Shown here in pieces: positions 1-11,420 of a stretch of DNA of 64,000 nucleotides. The stretch lies in NCBI GenBank assembly GCA_013368315.1, contig JAACJM010000311.1, positions 1 through 64,000 of the forward strand, given 5' to 3'. The notes beneath the pieces are model-generated. The model had not been told where the DNA came from. It did no database searches and was given only the letters and a program-made list of their open reading frames with translations. Position 1 is the first letter of the stretch. Every line of letters starts with the position of its first letter. This stretch comes from Tetrapyrgos nigripes. Lineage: Eukaryota; Basidiomycota; Agaricomycetes; Agaricales; Campanellaceae. Position numbers and translations under genes: made by a program.

Positions 1-55
1 AAGGCGGCGTAGGATAGTATATATTTCTGTTTCCGAATCTTTGCCCAGAGTTGCC

Positions 56-1470
56 AGAGGGATTAGGGGTGCTCACCGTAGCCGTATATACGGGGGACAC
101 GGACGGTATGTACGGTTACGACGCCGTATCGTATGGAGTCTCGGACAAAATTTAACGGTACGGCTACGGCAAGACCGTCAGCCGTCTACGGGAATTGTCA
201 TACGGCAATACGGCCGTGGGTTACGGCTTCGCCACATGGCCAAGGCGCGAACCCTAACCCCCTGATCTCTAGCTTATGTGTTTGGGTCTGGTTTGGACCA
301 CCCGAAAACACATTTTCAAGCCATTTTTATATAAGTAGAGGTGATTAGCAGCGCCCATTTTTGCGTTTTCAGAACTCTCCGGACACTGATCGGCCAAGTT
401 CTAGATGCCGTCATCAGGGTCGGAGGCTTGAACTGTGCTCTCCTTCCTTCTCGGTGTTGGGCGTTGCGAATCACATCTACTGCCCCTCCTTTCGGCCTAG
501 AAAATCTCATTATGTACATGCACATCTTTCTATTACCCTCATTGAACTGGCTAGTATTTCTTGTCCCTAACTGGTTCCGATGCATATCTAGCAGGTACGC
601 GGTTCTTAATTGGTTTCTTGTGTTTGAGCAGTAAGATTACCAGGTATAAAAAAGTTTCAAGATAATGTCAAATTGCATCGAAGAGCAATTCTTAACAGTG
701 CCTATGTACCAAAAAAACCTGTTTTATCATCCGTAAAGCCGTAAGCAGTTGTAAAATACGGTAACCGTACCGTCTTGGACCAGTCTTGCCATGGTCCGGG
801 TCATGACCCCATTGGCCACTGACCTGCCCTGGACCGACCCCGATGACCCCGTACAGCCACTGACCCTGGCCTGGCCCGGCCCTCAAGGGTCGGGTCAAGG
901 GCCAGGCACTGGTGAGGAGGCCGACCCGGGGTCAGCCCCCTTGGCCCTCGACTATCGAGACGGCAGGGTTTGGTAACCTAAAAAAAGTCATAGTAAATTT
1001 TCTGATGTAATTCTAGGCATATTAACAATATAGGCATAAGTATGCATGCCGTTCGAGTTAGGTGTGAGGTAAAAGAACAGTATTTGGCAGGTGCTGAGAT
1101 TTTACGCATGCTCTCCAGCAATGACTTGGATACTTTCAGCCTAAATTTAACATCAAATGCTGCATATGTAAGTCATATATGTACATACATTGAAATTAAG
1201 TACTGCTGAAGTACCTATCTGCGCTTTTTCTAAGATGTCTGAAAAATAGGTCCGGACCTGACCCGACCCGACCCGACCCTGGCCAGCAGGGTCAACACAG
1301 CCAGAAAATTTGACGAGGGCCAGGCCCGACCCGGACCGCGGCAAGACTGTCTTGGACTGAGTTGTATTTTATACGGCACGGCCACGGCCACGGCATTACC
1401 GTAACCGTCTCAAACCGTATTTCTTACGACCGTGGCCGTGCACGGTACGGTGAGCACCCCTAAGAGGGAT
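56..1470. mobile_element. Non-autonomous hAT-type element (64-1462) with 8-bp TSDs
   Basis: Seen: terminal inverted repeats of 17 bp, taggggtgctcaccgta at 64-80 and its exact complement at 1446-1462, flanked by identical 8-bp duplications agagggat at 56-63 and 1463-1470. An 8-bp TSD with a TAGGG-type terminus is characteristic of hAT elements (family knowledge). Both ends are packed with short acggta/taccgt words, as expected for subterminal transposase-binding repeats. The middle (about 790-960 and 1250-1340) is rich in gacccgaccc-like words. No transposase reading frame is visible in 1.4 kb, so it would depend on a source elsewhere. Confidence 0.87.
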
Positions 1471-1513
1471 GGGTGCAGTATAATGAATAGACAATGAAGC
1501 ACAGATAGCGAAT

Positions 1514-2300
1514 ATTAGAGAGTTTGTGCACGTGCCACCAGATGCCGTACACGGCTAATTTGGCGTGTGCACATGGTGGCAGCCATACGCTGCGTGTTTC
1601 CCTGCTGCTTCTCTCCTTTCGTCCTCTGGTCAATCTTGACTTACTGGCATGGAGCGGAGAGCTCTTATTGAGTCCATTGCATATCAAGAACTCATTCAGA
1701 AACTTTTAGACGCTGTTGACGAAGAGGTAGAGGCAGATAAAGCAGGTAAAATTCGTGAGGGTGGTCCAGCAAACATTTTTGAATGGGGGGATGAGGCTTG
1801 GCTGGCCCAGTTCCGGTACGTGGCCAATAACTGTGCTATTTGCATTTGCACTTATGTCGTCCCAAGTTTTCGACAGGCTGAAGTACGAGAAATGGTACAA
1901 GCGATGCAAATGCCAGAGTATATACGCTGCCCACAGACCCGGATCAAACAGGATTCATTCACCGCTCTTTGCATGCTTTTACAATGCCTCACCTATCCTA
2001 ATTGGCTTGTAGATATGGAGCAGCAGTTTGGATGGGAATCCTCCCATGTATCTCGTATTACTCGACTCACTGCGCAATGGTTTGACTGGCATTGCGGGTA
2101 GCTTTTGCCTTGGTACGAAGCCTTTGTAAAGTTCGGGTAGAGGTCTTGGTAGGACGGTTATGTTTTTTGCCCTTAGTACGAGGCATAGTAGAGGTACAAC
2201 GCGAAGTCTACGCTACAGAAGATTTGCTGGCAGCCACCCACGTGCACACGCCAGATTAGCCGTGTACGGCATCTGGTGGCACGTGCACAAACTCTCTATT
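1514..2300. mobile_element. PIF/Harbinger-like deletion derivative (1517-2297)
   Basis: Seen: a ~68-bp terminal inverted repeat starting agagagtttgtgcacgtgcc at 1517 and ending at 2297, with only a few mismatches between arms. The flanking trinucleotide att occurs on the left (1514-1516); on the right, att appears once the hAT inserted at this point is removed. A 3-bp TSD and the internal nuclease fragment fit PIF/Harbinger. At 781 bp it is far too short for the autonomous form, so it is a deletion derivative. The 5.46-kb hAT at 2300 has inserted at its very end. Confidence 0.75.
1649..2101 (+). pseudogene. Harbinger-type DDE nuclease, N-terminal fragment
   Basis: A 150-residue frame opens with ATG and ends at a stop. 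The stretch around residues 75-145 (RQAEVREMVQAMQMPEYI, then LCMLLQCLTYPNWLVDME, then FGWESSHVSRI) resembles the helical N-terminal region of PIF/Harbinger nucleases: a short motif ending in P-x-x-I, a 'leucine-rich, rLxYPxxxxDxe' helix, and 'FGxxxSxvSxi'. The catalytic DDE core that should follow over about 200 residues is absent, and the right terminal repeat begins within 130 bp. It therefore cannot be an active transposase. Identification is from memory of the family pattern. Confidence 0.68.
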
Positions 2301-2387
2301 AGGGCTCCAACCTGTTAGTTACTTGTTACGATTTTAGAGGTAACTAATAAGTAACAGGTATACAAGGTTATAACTAGTTATAACTAG

Positions 2388-5300
2388 TTAGTAACACGAC
2401 GACCGAATTTCACACGAAAGGAGCTTATGTGAGTGGAACTCGAACAGACCATCTTTCAACCAGACCTTTGAGCACATCGCCTGAGTGGTGGTCTCTGCTT
2501 TCATTGACGAACGTACATCTGAGCAAAGATGACGCGACTTTGAGAATAGCCGCTCAACAGATACACTGGTTCCTGGAATGGCCAAAAAGTCGCGGGCTAT
2601 GCGTGATATGATTGGGAATCCACGCTGATCTTCAGTGGTTTTGCAGTGGATCTAGGAGGGAAATGTGAGTATAAAATCTGGCATGGGTAGAACGTTCGAA
2701 TATACCTTCCACCACTGTAGGGGCTTATTCATCTCGCCTTGTCCTCCCTCTCCAGAAAAATATTGTTCTAGTTCATCGTACTTTTGATTGGAGCTGCCCC
2801 CTCCTATATCAGGTAAATTCTCGTCCTCTGAATCAGATGGTATGTCATCCCACAGAGATTCAAGGAGTTTATCGCCACCAGATGTCTTCTTTGGCTTTTT
2901 GGGAGAGACGCCGTTTGTGCCTGCAGGTACAGCTTGAGCGTACGACTCGTCGATATGCTCAAAAAGGGTCTTCGCCTGCTGATAATCATCCGAAAGGCGC
3001 TTTCCAAACCAATTAAGGCGGAATGTCGGATGGCATACTAGAAAGAATAAGCGTTCAGACCAGAAACATTAAGAAAGTAATGCGTGAGCGCCTACCGGTT
3101 GCAATAACGTAGAACTGATTTGTTTGGGCAAGATCCGAATACTTCTTCAACTTCAGAAGTCCGGCATCAATCGCAGTCTTAAAGACAGGTGGTAGGGATT
3201 TGTCCTTCTTCAAAGCCTGAAGCCTTTTTTCCATATGTCGATACATGGGAAGCACAAATGGCAAGGTCGGCATATCTGCGTGGGACATCAAGTTTGTAAC
3301 TTCAGTGAAGACCTGAATCCAAGAGAAATAAGCATTACATATCAATTTTACGATGATCCTAGAACTCCCACCTCGAGAAGCTTTTCAATTTGCTCCAACT
3401 CTGTCCAATCCTCCTTTGAAAGACGAAGATCTAAAAGATCCTCGTGCTTAAGCACCCATTCATTGATTGCCTAAGAAAGATGAGTTGTGATATGAAAGAT
3501 AAATCAGTTATTCACATACGCTACGCAGTAAACGGGCACGTCGAATCATTGCATGAGTATAGTTCCAGCGTGTTCGGACATCTCGGATGACCATCAGTTT
3601 TGCTAACGGTGTGCCTTTATCATTCTTCTGGGTTGGGTAGACACGTTTACAGATTTTCCGAAAGCTGGCACGTCGTTGCGGTGATGAAACGATCTTGATT
3701 GTTATGAGACGAAGCTAGATGATCGGTCAGTAAATATACAAAGTTAGCTGTAGATAAATAAAAACACAAACTCGTTTCAATGCACTTAGATTTCGAGCAT
3801 TCTTCAAGTCAGATGTCAGATCATCATCGTCAGACTCATCGCTTTCCTCGTCAGACTCCTGCCCATCCTCCTCTGCCTCCATAGCCTTCAGCTCCTCGTC
3901 CTCGTCCTCATCATAATGAATAGGTTGATCTTTATGAAGTAGATAATAATCAACGTCATCACTCGACTCTGCCTCCTCGAGAACTTTTAGCATTGCCTGC
4001 ACAATGAGATTAACGACGTGTGCAAGGCAACGGATGCGGCTATTTTCAACATGGACATGAAGGTCTTCATATCGCCTATTGAGCAGCTCCTGGAGGAATT
4101 TTGCCATTGAGTCGCATGCCGAAGCATTGTCCATAACAATTGCTAGGAAGTGAAGAGACATGAGATAATAGTCCTCAGCAAGGATGTGATCGAGACTCAT
4201 CTTATTCAAACCTCCACGCTTTGACGCAGATTGAATGAATGCCTTTGCTGCATACTCTCCTGCATGCTCATGACTCTCAAGGTGCTTGAAATCAACCAAG
4301 CGCTCAACCAGCTTCCAGTCGTCATCAATCCAGTGTGCAATGACGCCAGAGAAACTAAAGATCATCTGGCGGTTGGTCCAAACATCAGTTGAGTAAGAAA
4401 TCCGCGATTGAACACGCTAAGGCTTGATAAGTAAACGGATAATCCCATACAAGAGGAAGAAACATACTGATATCTCTCGCACAACAGTGCTATGCAGTGA
4501 TTCCACAATCGAGTCCAGGGTTTTGCGAACCGTAGTGTCAGATGGAAGCCTGAACTTGATCTTAAGATAGTCGAAAACGCGCTTGCAAGCTGAACTTTCT
4601 CCCGTTGTGAAGGCGAGATCATCCTCAAGGATCCATGCTGAAAAGACTTCAAGAAAGCCTTGATACGTAGGCTCTCTGCCTGGATTCTCCCTTCCAGCCT
4701 CAAGAAACTCTTCCATGACCCTCCGACTACCCTGACCCATCTCCTCGGGTATTTCATCGTCATCCTTTCCTTCTTTGATCTCTCCTTTTTTGCGATGATA
4801 TCGGATATGCGAAATAAAGTTTGACAGTGATGGACGGGGGCATTCATCGTAATATGAAGCACAGCTTGGCGTGGCTGGAACACTTCGTACTCTAATGAAG
4901 AAGGTAAAGTTAGCTAAAATTCAGCGAGTGATAAGTGAGTCATGACATACGAATTGCAGAGTTTACATGAGAACACCCATGTACCATTCTTTCGAGTAGG
5001 CTTTGAAAAATAGTCCAATGTATCTGACATTGGACCCCGTCGCCCTCCCTTTCTGGCTGCCTCCTTCTCTTCAACCTCTCGAAGTGCCGTTTCACCATCA
5101 GACGTGTCACTCGTGTTGTCGACGCACTGGGTTTGCCCAGAATCAGAGCCTGTTATTTGTCTATCAGAGTCGTATTCACTCACCTTGCTTCCGCCGTTCT
5201 TTTTCATCTTCTCCTTTCCTTTTCGATTACCACTGCTTGTGTCCAGCCCATCACTATCTATATCAATCACCTCTCGATCAATCACTGCTTGACCCGCCTC

Positions 5301-6528
5301 CTCAATTTCCTCATCACCCAAGACTATCTCATTCCCATTCACATCAAAAATCTCCATTGCATCCTCCTCAACAGATAACTCTCGAGCGTGTCGAGGTGGT
5401 TTGTATTCCTTGTCCTTAACCTGACGTGACTTCTTCAAAGTCTTATGCGAGTGGGCGTGTCCATTTGAGCCACGTTCACGAGTGATACCATCATCGAGGT
5501 CGGATACCAAGTAGCTAAGCTCATCTCGCAAGCGTACAAGCTTAAGATGAGCAGCAACAAGGGGCATCGTGACCAGCTGATCTGCAGACAGAGAAGCAAG
5601 GTAACGATTGACGGAGTCCATACCATGTTTCCCCCGAGAAATATATTGGAGACGACCATTTGTGTCCTTCGTGTCCTCACCAAAAGCCCGATCAAAAAAG
5701 CGATTGAACGCTTCCCATGGTGACTCGGCATCCTCAACAAAACTCGAAGGAATCTTCCCATCAGGTAGACCAATAGGAACACTATCTGGAAGTAATACCG
5801 TGAGGCCAGCGATTTCGGTAATGATTCTCGAAATATGCTCTATTGTAACCGACTAGACATAAGATCAAAAACCATAGTGAGAGTCTGAGAGAGATATTAT
5901 AAGATAGAGAATTGACGTACCTCTGAGTCCGAAGAAAGATCTGATGTACCAGCTGAAGATCCAGCCCCTGATGGCTTGGATCGTGAGGTAGTTTGATCGT
6001 CTGCATTATTGGGCTGACGCTGAAATTCCAGTGCAGCTTGCATCTTGTCAATTTTACGCGTTCGCCGGGTGTCAAGCATGAGGGATAGATCTGGTTCGTC
6101 CTTTTTACGCCTCTTTTGGGGAGCCGGAGCTGAGGTGGATGCATCTTTTCCTCATAAAGTCAACAGATTTTATTGTAAAGCAACTATTCAGCATACCTTC
6201 GTTTGATTGCAATGCTCTTCTTTTTGTTGAGGTACCCGAAACTGGTATAGTTTCATCTCCTATAGGAGCAACATTATTTTATATAAACAACGACAGAAAG
6301 GCGGATTCATACCTTCATCTGGCACTCCTCCAGGCATCAATACCCGGAACTGCACATGTGACAAGGGGCCCACTGCTAGCGAGGCAAGAGTATCCTCATC
6401 AGGGATGGGTTTGAATCGCCCGGGGACTGTGACAATTGTTCGAATTCTATCCCAGAGTCCAGCTGGTACGTATTGTTGGTGAACAGGGTGATTTTTGATG
6501 TCGGCTACATTCATGTTTGAGGTGACAA
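2388..6528 (-). CDS. hAT transposase with BED finger (multi-exon)
   Basis: Exons read from 6528 down to the stop at 2388. In order: a charged N-terminal region (MNVADIKNHPVHQQYVP at 6514, then low-complexity KRRKKDEPDLS); an acidic/basic linker; a BED zinc finger with CKLC (about 4950) and HIRYH supplied after an intron; a helical region (about 4740-4420); the RNase-H-like core with MDNASACD and CLAHVVNLIVQAML (about 4000-4140), interrupted by an acidic insertion; and the C-terminal dimerisation region, where RIARDFLAIPG (ending at 2580) is followed by SVSVERLFSKSRHLCSD. The terminal exons join across a clear intron near 2650. I saw no stop or frameshift at the junctions I checked, so it may be functional. 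The frame is continuous upstream with the membrane-protein-like exons listed next. Confidence 0.82.
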
Positions 6529-6582
6529 CTAAAACACACGAGAACGTTGAGAGAAAGGTTTACTTGTAAAGCGAGGACTTAC

Positions 6583-7152
6583 GGATGGGAATAGACTTCT
6601 TTCCGAAGCCTTGAGCAAATATAGTAAACGGTTGTGCTTGTGTGAGGCGTCGAAAGCGGTCGATACGCATATGTGAAACATGTGTACGATGATAACGAAA
6701 TGATTGAGTTGGCCGGACTTGCTGCAGATGAAAACCAGCTGGGAAGAGGAGTTGTGCTATCCAAATTGATTAGAACCATTTGCAAACTATGAAATGAACA
6801 TATTACGCACCCCAGACAAGGAAAAGCATTGCCATATAGATATATACTCCCATCAAACCCATAGCAGTACTGTCGATGCTAAACCATCCAAAAATGTCGA
6901 TAACTTGGCTCTTAAAGCTACTGGACCAAAGGAGGACGTAAAGAATGGCAAATGGGACAGACGCGACTCCAAAAACACTAAAAAACCAGGCGAAAATGTG
7001 ACATGCTATTGCCCTGGTACTTGTGGGGCTAAGAACGGGGCGAACGCGCTCTAGCCTTGGCCCTTGAACAAATTAGCATCAGAAATACATAAAAGACGCG
7101 TAAAATCAAAGTTACCGGTGTCCAGATACTTTCTGCTAGTAAATTCTGACAT
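6583..7152 (-). CDS. Membrane-protein-like exons leading into the hAT transposase
   Basis: On the minus strand an ATG at 7152 opens a frame that splices at 7116/7062, 6811/6757 and 6583/6528 with GT..AG borders, keeping frame each time, and then runs into the transposase exon. The encoded ~155 residues start MSEFTSRKYLDT. They contain two or three strongly hydrophobic stretches (around FAWFFSVFGVASVPFAILYV and GLMGVYIYMAMLFLVWGA) and then a basic tail (QQVRPTQSFRYHRTHV). This looks like part of a small integral membrane protein. Either it is a captured host fragment fused to the transposase or a separate gene read through by chance. The splices are predicted by eye; I do not recognise the family. 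Confidence 0.5.
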
Positions 7153-7768
7153 ATTGGTACTATACTGGCCTTCGGACTCTGAGGAATGATAGTCAACGGT
7201 GAAGGAGAGGGTACCCTCAAAAAAATTTTAAGCGGGCTTGTCGTTGCTGATCAAGGGCGCCGCAAGGACCAAAGAGGAGCCGACCGCAACATCGGCCCAA
7301 GGCTTGAAAGGCTCATCCAACGTCACAAGAAAAGATGCATTGAAGGGAGACGAGCATGCGTGTATTCAAGATATATGATGCATTAATGTTAAAATTGAGG
7401 TTTTGAACGGTATCACAGTGCTGTACATTGCATACAAGCGTTGAGATGAGAGGAAGAACCAAAGACGACGTCGATGAGTCAGCATGGTCAAACTCGCCTA
7501 ATTTGGAAGTGGATTCCAGAATCCAGTGTCCGAACTCATTACCTATTTGGGAGAGTTTGACCTTGCGGCCGGAAGCGATTTGATCGGCATTTGCACGCGT
7601 AAGCGGCCTCTCGGAGCTCCTATCCTAGCCTCCTACCTACCAGTTATTAACAGGTTATAACAGTTACAACCTGTTAGTGAGGTCAGCTATAACTTGTTAT
7701 TGTTTTAACCTGTTAATAACCAGTTATAACAGTATTTAATTGTATTGGGTTGGAGCCCTACTCTCTAT

Positions 7769-8569
7769 TGGAGTCAGAACGGATTTGATACCAGTCAAAC
7801 AATCTGGTCGGTTAGACGGTAATATTTCCACTGTCTACATCAGGAAATCGGCGCTCGAAAACGAAGTGAAAAATTTTGATAGGCGTAGCGCTCGTCGCCG
7901 CCACCCTAAGCAAAAATCAATATTCGCGCGCGAACTTTGCTCAGCTACACTCGTCAATTTGGAGCAGGCGACGAACCCCAACTGTCGGGTACAGGCAAGG
8001 GCTGGAGACGTGACCAAATCGACCAAGAGTATCGCATATCCTCAACCGTCTGGAGGAATGCAAGCTGGCGGAGTCATCACCCAACCAATTAATTAGGTTT
8101 GCCTTGATGGAGTAGGACTTGAAGGCAATTTTTGTATAGTGGGAAGGGTCTCTGGATAGGAGATATTGAAGATTGGTTCAACTCAATTAACTTCCCTGAT
8201 TCCCATGTCAAAGTCTCAAGGTGTAGGGTATCAAACCTTCTTCAAGTCCCGAGTGCAGCGTGTTCCGACTTTATGAGGCAGAAGTGACCGACTAAGTAAG
8301 AGCCGGATTGGAGACGCGTACAGCGTGGTATTTTGAAAGTGTTTCAGGAGTAGAAGTTGGGTTTTCTCATTACGGTGGTCATAGAGAGGTTCATTGGAAG
8401 GGATTTCGGGTAGGACGCCCTCGTCGTCTTTGATGATGATGACGGCGAAGAAGAAAGGGACTTTGGCTCACTTTACGTACACGTGACTGCCAATCTCTTA
8501 CCGGAACCACGTCGACGGTCACCTCTCTCTTTTGTTGGCCCTCGAGGCCTCTTTATATTTCAGAACCAC
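7769..8569. other. Intergenic, no gene recognised
   Basis: About 0.8 kb between the large hAT and the 180-bp MITE. A 118-residue frame begins inside the hAT terminus and has no recognisable domain or codon pattern. I see no RNA gene or repeat that matches elsewhere in the window. Confidence 0.4.
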
Positions 8570-8755
8570 TATCACGGCGGTGGTCGATGCATATATTTGG
8601 ACAAAGTTTTTGGGAAAAGTAAATCACGAGTATTTTGGACGAGTATTTGTTGCCTCGTTTGGCCCTGATAGGCCAACAAATACCCTGCCTTAAAAAGCTG
8701 AAATTTATTTCACCCAAAAACTTGCCCTAAAAATGCATTGGCCCCCGCCGTGTAT
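8570..8755. mobile_element. 180-bp MITE (8573-8752), TAT target duplication
   Basis: Seen: imperfect inverted arms of about 50 bp, beginning cacggcggtggtc at 8573 and ending ggcccccgccgtg at 8752. Both arms share atgcat and an aagtttttggg word. Flanks are tat on both sides (8570-8572, 8753-8755). A 3-bp TA-rich duplication and the short length suggest a PIF/Harbinger- or Tc1-like MITE. The assignment to a superfamily is inference. Confidence 0.68.
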
Positions 8756-9739
8756 ATTGGGCTATAACCAGTTTCTGTTAACGATGGATAGGTTGAAACA
8801 AAGCGAACGCGACGCCGTCACGTGCGAACCAACCCTTTCAAATCGAAACCATCGTCTTCGCATTTTAGGAGTAGTGATGTGCGGGCTAGGGCTTAGATGG
8901 CCTGAGGGCCGGGCTTGAAATCTGAGAAGCCCGAAGCCCAGGGCCTGTGGGATATTTCTTATTTGGGAAATAACGGCCACGATCAGCCCTCTTACTTCTG
9001 ACAATCGGAAACTGGTCTCTCGGTCTCCTGAGTTTCAACGCCTCCATTTTACTCGCAAGCTTCGTTATTAGGCCAAACCGGGGGCAACTGCCCCCATGCA
9101 AACATAGAAATTGTAAATGAGCGGTAGGGCTCGTAAATAAGAGCAACTGTAAGTCGTAGTACCTAGTAGCTTTTTAATCATAGAGGGTGGGCAGAAGAAA
9201 AGCGTGCGCAAAGTCCGGGAAAAAGTTAAACTGGTGAATCTCGTAAGGGATGAAAAAAATATATGTGCTGCGGATCACACTGGTCTACGACGAGCATCCG
9301 CTGCAAACCACTGCACCCGCCGCATCCGATCCTTGGAAAGGTGTTGAGACAAATAAATCGGAAATGTGAAGGAAATAAATGAAACGATAAATGGATGTAT
9401 GGAAGAGGGGTATCGGACGAGGCTCTGCTTGCTATTTGCGAAAGCCTCCGAAGGTGCGAGCATCATATTCTTCGAGGGGCTAGGTGCCACTTTCTCACCC
9501 AGCGACGTTCTTGCTGCCAGTAAAGAAGTATGTGCAATCACCATCTCATTTTCTGGCTAGCTAGCCAATGATTGCAGAATATTGTGGATGAAAATCGCCA
9601 AAGAACATCTGTTCTATTCTTATCTGGAGGAACCGAGGCTCGTCGTGGTACCCCTGTAGTGGCGCCCTGTGATCCCATATATATGTACATCCATATGGAT
9701 CGTTACATCTATCGATAGTCTGCCTAGGGGAGACTAACG
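8756..9739. other. Upstream region of the 7-TM gene, no gene recognised
   Basis: Contains a patch of gggcttagatggcctgaggg / aagcccgaagccc words (8880-8950) that could be a remnant of another transposon end, but I could not pair it with a second terminus. The last 200 bp are the probable promoter/5' leader of the gene starting at 9740. Confidence 0.35.
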
Positions 9740-11420
9740 ATGGTTGTGCCTACCGTGACGTGCGGGAGGAGTGATCCAACAGAATGTCGCAGCTACAAAA
9801 ACCGTGTTCTTTCCTTCGACCAAGAAAGAGCAATGCCTGTCATTTTTCCTCATCCAGCCTTTCAGGTTTTGAGTTGTCTGCTCTATACCCTCGGTGAGTC
9901 TCGTTTCACGACTGACTCGGAACTACTAGTCACTGACCATACTCTTCCATTTGTCCAGGGCTCCCACTTCAGGCGATATGTGCCGTCAAGAGAGGTCCAA
10001 ACAGTTTTAGTGCTGTGACTCGAATGTCGTGGCCCAGACTCCTGGTTTTTCTCCTCTTTGTCGATTCTTTTTTTTACTTGTTCTCCAGTGAGTATTTTCT
10101 TTTTTGTTTCGAGTCGCAATCCATTCAGTAACATCCTTGCAGGTGCTCTCCTTCTTTTCGGTATCGGACTCGAAACTAATCTCGCTGCTTGTATTGCCTC
10201 GACGAATATGTGTGTCATCTTTTATGGGAGTACCAAGGTTCTTATCTATATCTTTCTGGGTGCGTAATTTTGTCCTATTCGCGTCTTCTGCTAGTGCTAA
10301 TATCAATTTTTTTCTGCTTGCCTAGTTGAGCGTGTACATCTGGTCTGGTCGCCGACAGCTTCCACTGGAGGACGTTTCAAATCCAAGGTCTGGCTTTTCT
10401 GCATGGCTCTCAATGTTGGATATGCTATCATCTTGGTTTTGATGTTCGTTGGTGAGTCTTCATTCCTCATAACACGCGGGTGTGTGTGTTCTGATCCTCA
10501 TCGCGTCTTTGAAGGCATCGTTCACTACTGGGATGACAAGGGCCGATGTATCATTGGGCTTAAACCTTACGTCGACTATGCTCTGCTCGGATTTGATCTG
10601 TTCGTCTTTACCGATCTGCTAGTGGTACTTCGTGCGAAGGCTGACGTCTATTCAAAGTGCCATCACCCTTACCCTCAACTTTCTCTTCTTGTATCCCCTA
10701 ATGACTGCCACCCAGCGAAATCCGAAAATTCAAGAAGTGGCACGTCGCACTATCATGTAAAGCCTGTTGTTTTGGATTCGCACAACGTGTCATTTTGTTG
10801 ATAAATGATTGTAGCGCTTCCTTTGTCGCACTTATCTCCTCAAGTGTAAGTAGATTCACTTCGCGTTCGTCAACGTCTGGAGGAGCTCACCTTGTTTCAG
10901 ATCAATGTCATCTACTTGGCAATAGTGCACGGGCGTGAATTCGGTTTTGTCTGCTTTGGAACCTGTGGACTTGACGTATGCTTTCTCATTGTATTCATTT
11001 TACGGACCTTGCGGTTACTAAACGGGAATCCAGGTTACAATTAACGCGCTCGCTATCTTCTTTGTCACCACTCCTAGCTCAGACGGTGAGCAGGAGAGCA
11101 CCGTTGAGGATCGTAGAGGGACCAATCACAACTCCCCTCGGTCTATCAGCGTTTCAAATCGCAATACGACCGTGCCTTTCAAATTGGGGAAGACCTCTAT
11201 GTTTACGACTACCCTGGCAGATGCTCCAATTGAGGATGAACACCCGCTCCAGGTATGTATGTTGATAAGTTTATTCCTTTTCACTTGATTGTGTTTCTGA
11301 TTGATTCCCTTTGGATAACAGATTATGGTACACCAAACCGTTGATAGGGACAGTGACGATAAGGAAGGAGACACTGGCAGCTCATTGCAAAAGGCAAATT
11401 TTGAGACAACTTTCACATAA
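9740..11420 (+). CDS. Uncharacterised 7-TM integral membrane protein
   Basis: Spliced plus-strand gene with about ten exons. Start ATG at 9740; stop TAA at 11418-11420. Exon 1 ends FPHPAFQVLSCLLYTL at the gtgagt at 9894. Later exons give LLVFLLFVDSFFYLF, MCVIFYGSTKVLIYIFL then VERVHLVW, a segment starting KSKVWLFCMALN, GRCIIGLKPYVDYALL, ITLTLNFLFLYPLM, ASFVALISSSINVIYLAIVHG and VTINALAIFFVT, followed by a ~75-residue polar C-tail. That gives seven hydrophobic segments with an ERVH motif after the third. It matches the large, functionally uncharacterised 7-TM family common in Agaricomycetes (recalled pattern: 'ERVHxV', 'GRCxIGL', 'NPKIxxVARRT'). No stop or broken splice was seen. It is the only apparently intact host gene outside the inverted block. 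Exact exon borders are by eye. Confidence 0.75.

Larger units (their letters stand above)
2292..7768 (-). mobile_element. Large hAT element (2300-7760) with 8-bp TSDs
   Basis: Seen: termini tagggctccaacc at 2300 and ggttggagcccta ending at 7760 are inverted copies over about 13-14 bp. Identical ctctctat duplications stand at 2292-2299 and 7761-7768. Subterminal DNA carries many gttata/taactagt-type words (2310-2400 and 7640-7740). The 5461-bp body holds one multi-exon transposase gene on the minus strand. The termini, TSDs and transposase domains all agree on hAT. It is inserted in the right end of the Harbinger derivative, so it is younger than that element. Confidence 0.9.

Noticed and set aside
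41..348. Arg-rich frames at the window start
   Set aside because: They lie across the subterminal acggta repeats of the hAT at 64-1462, and one begins with TTG rather than ATG.
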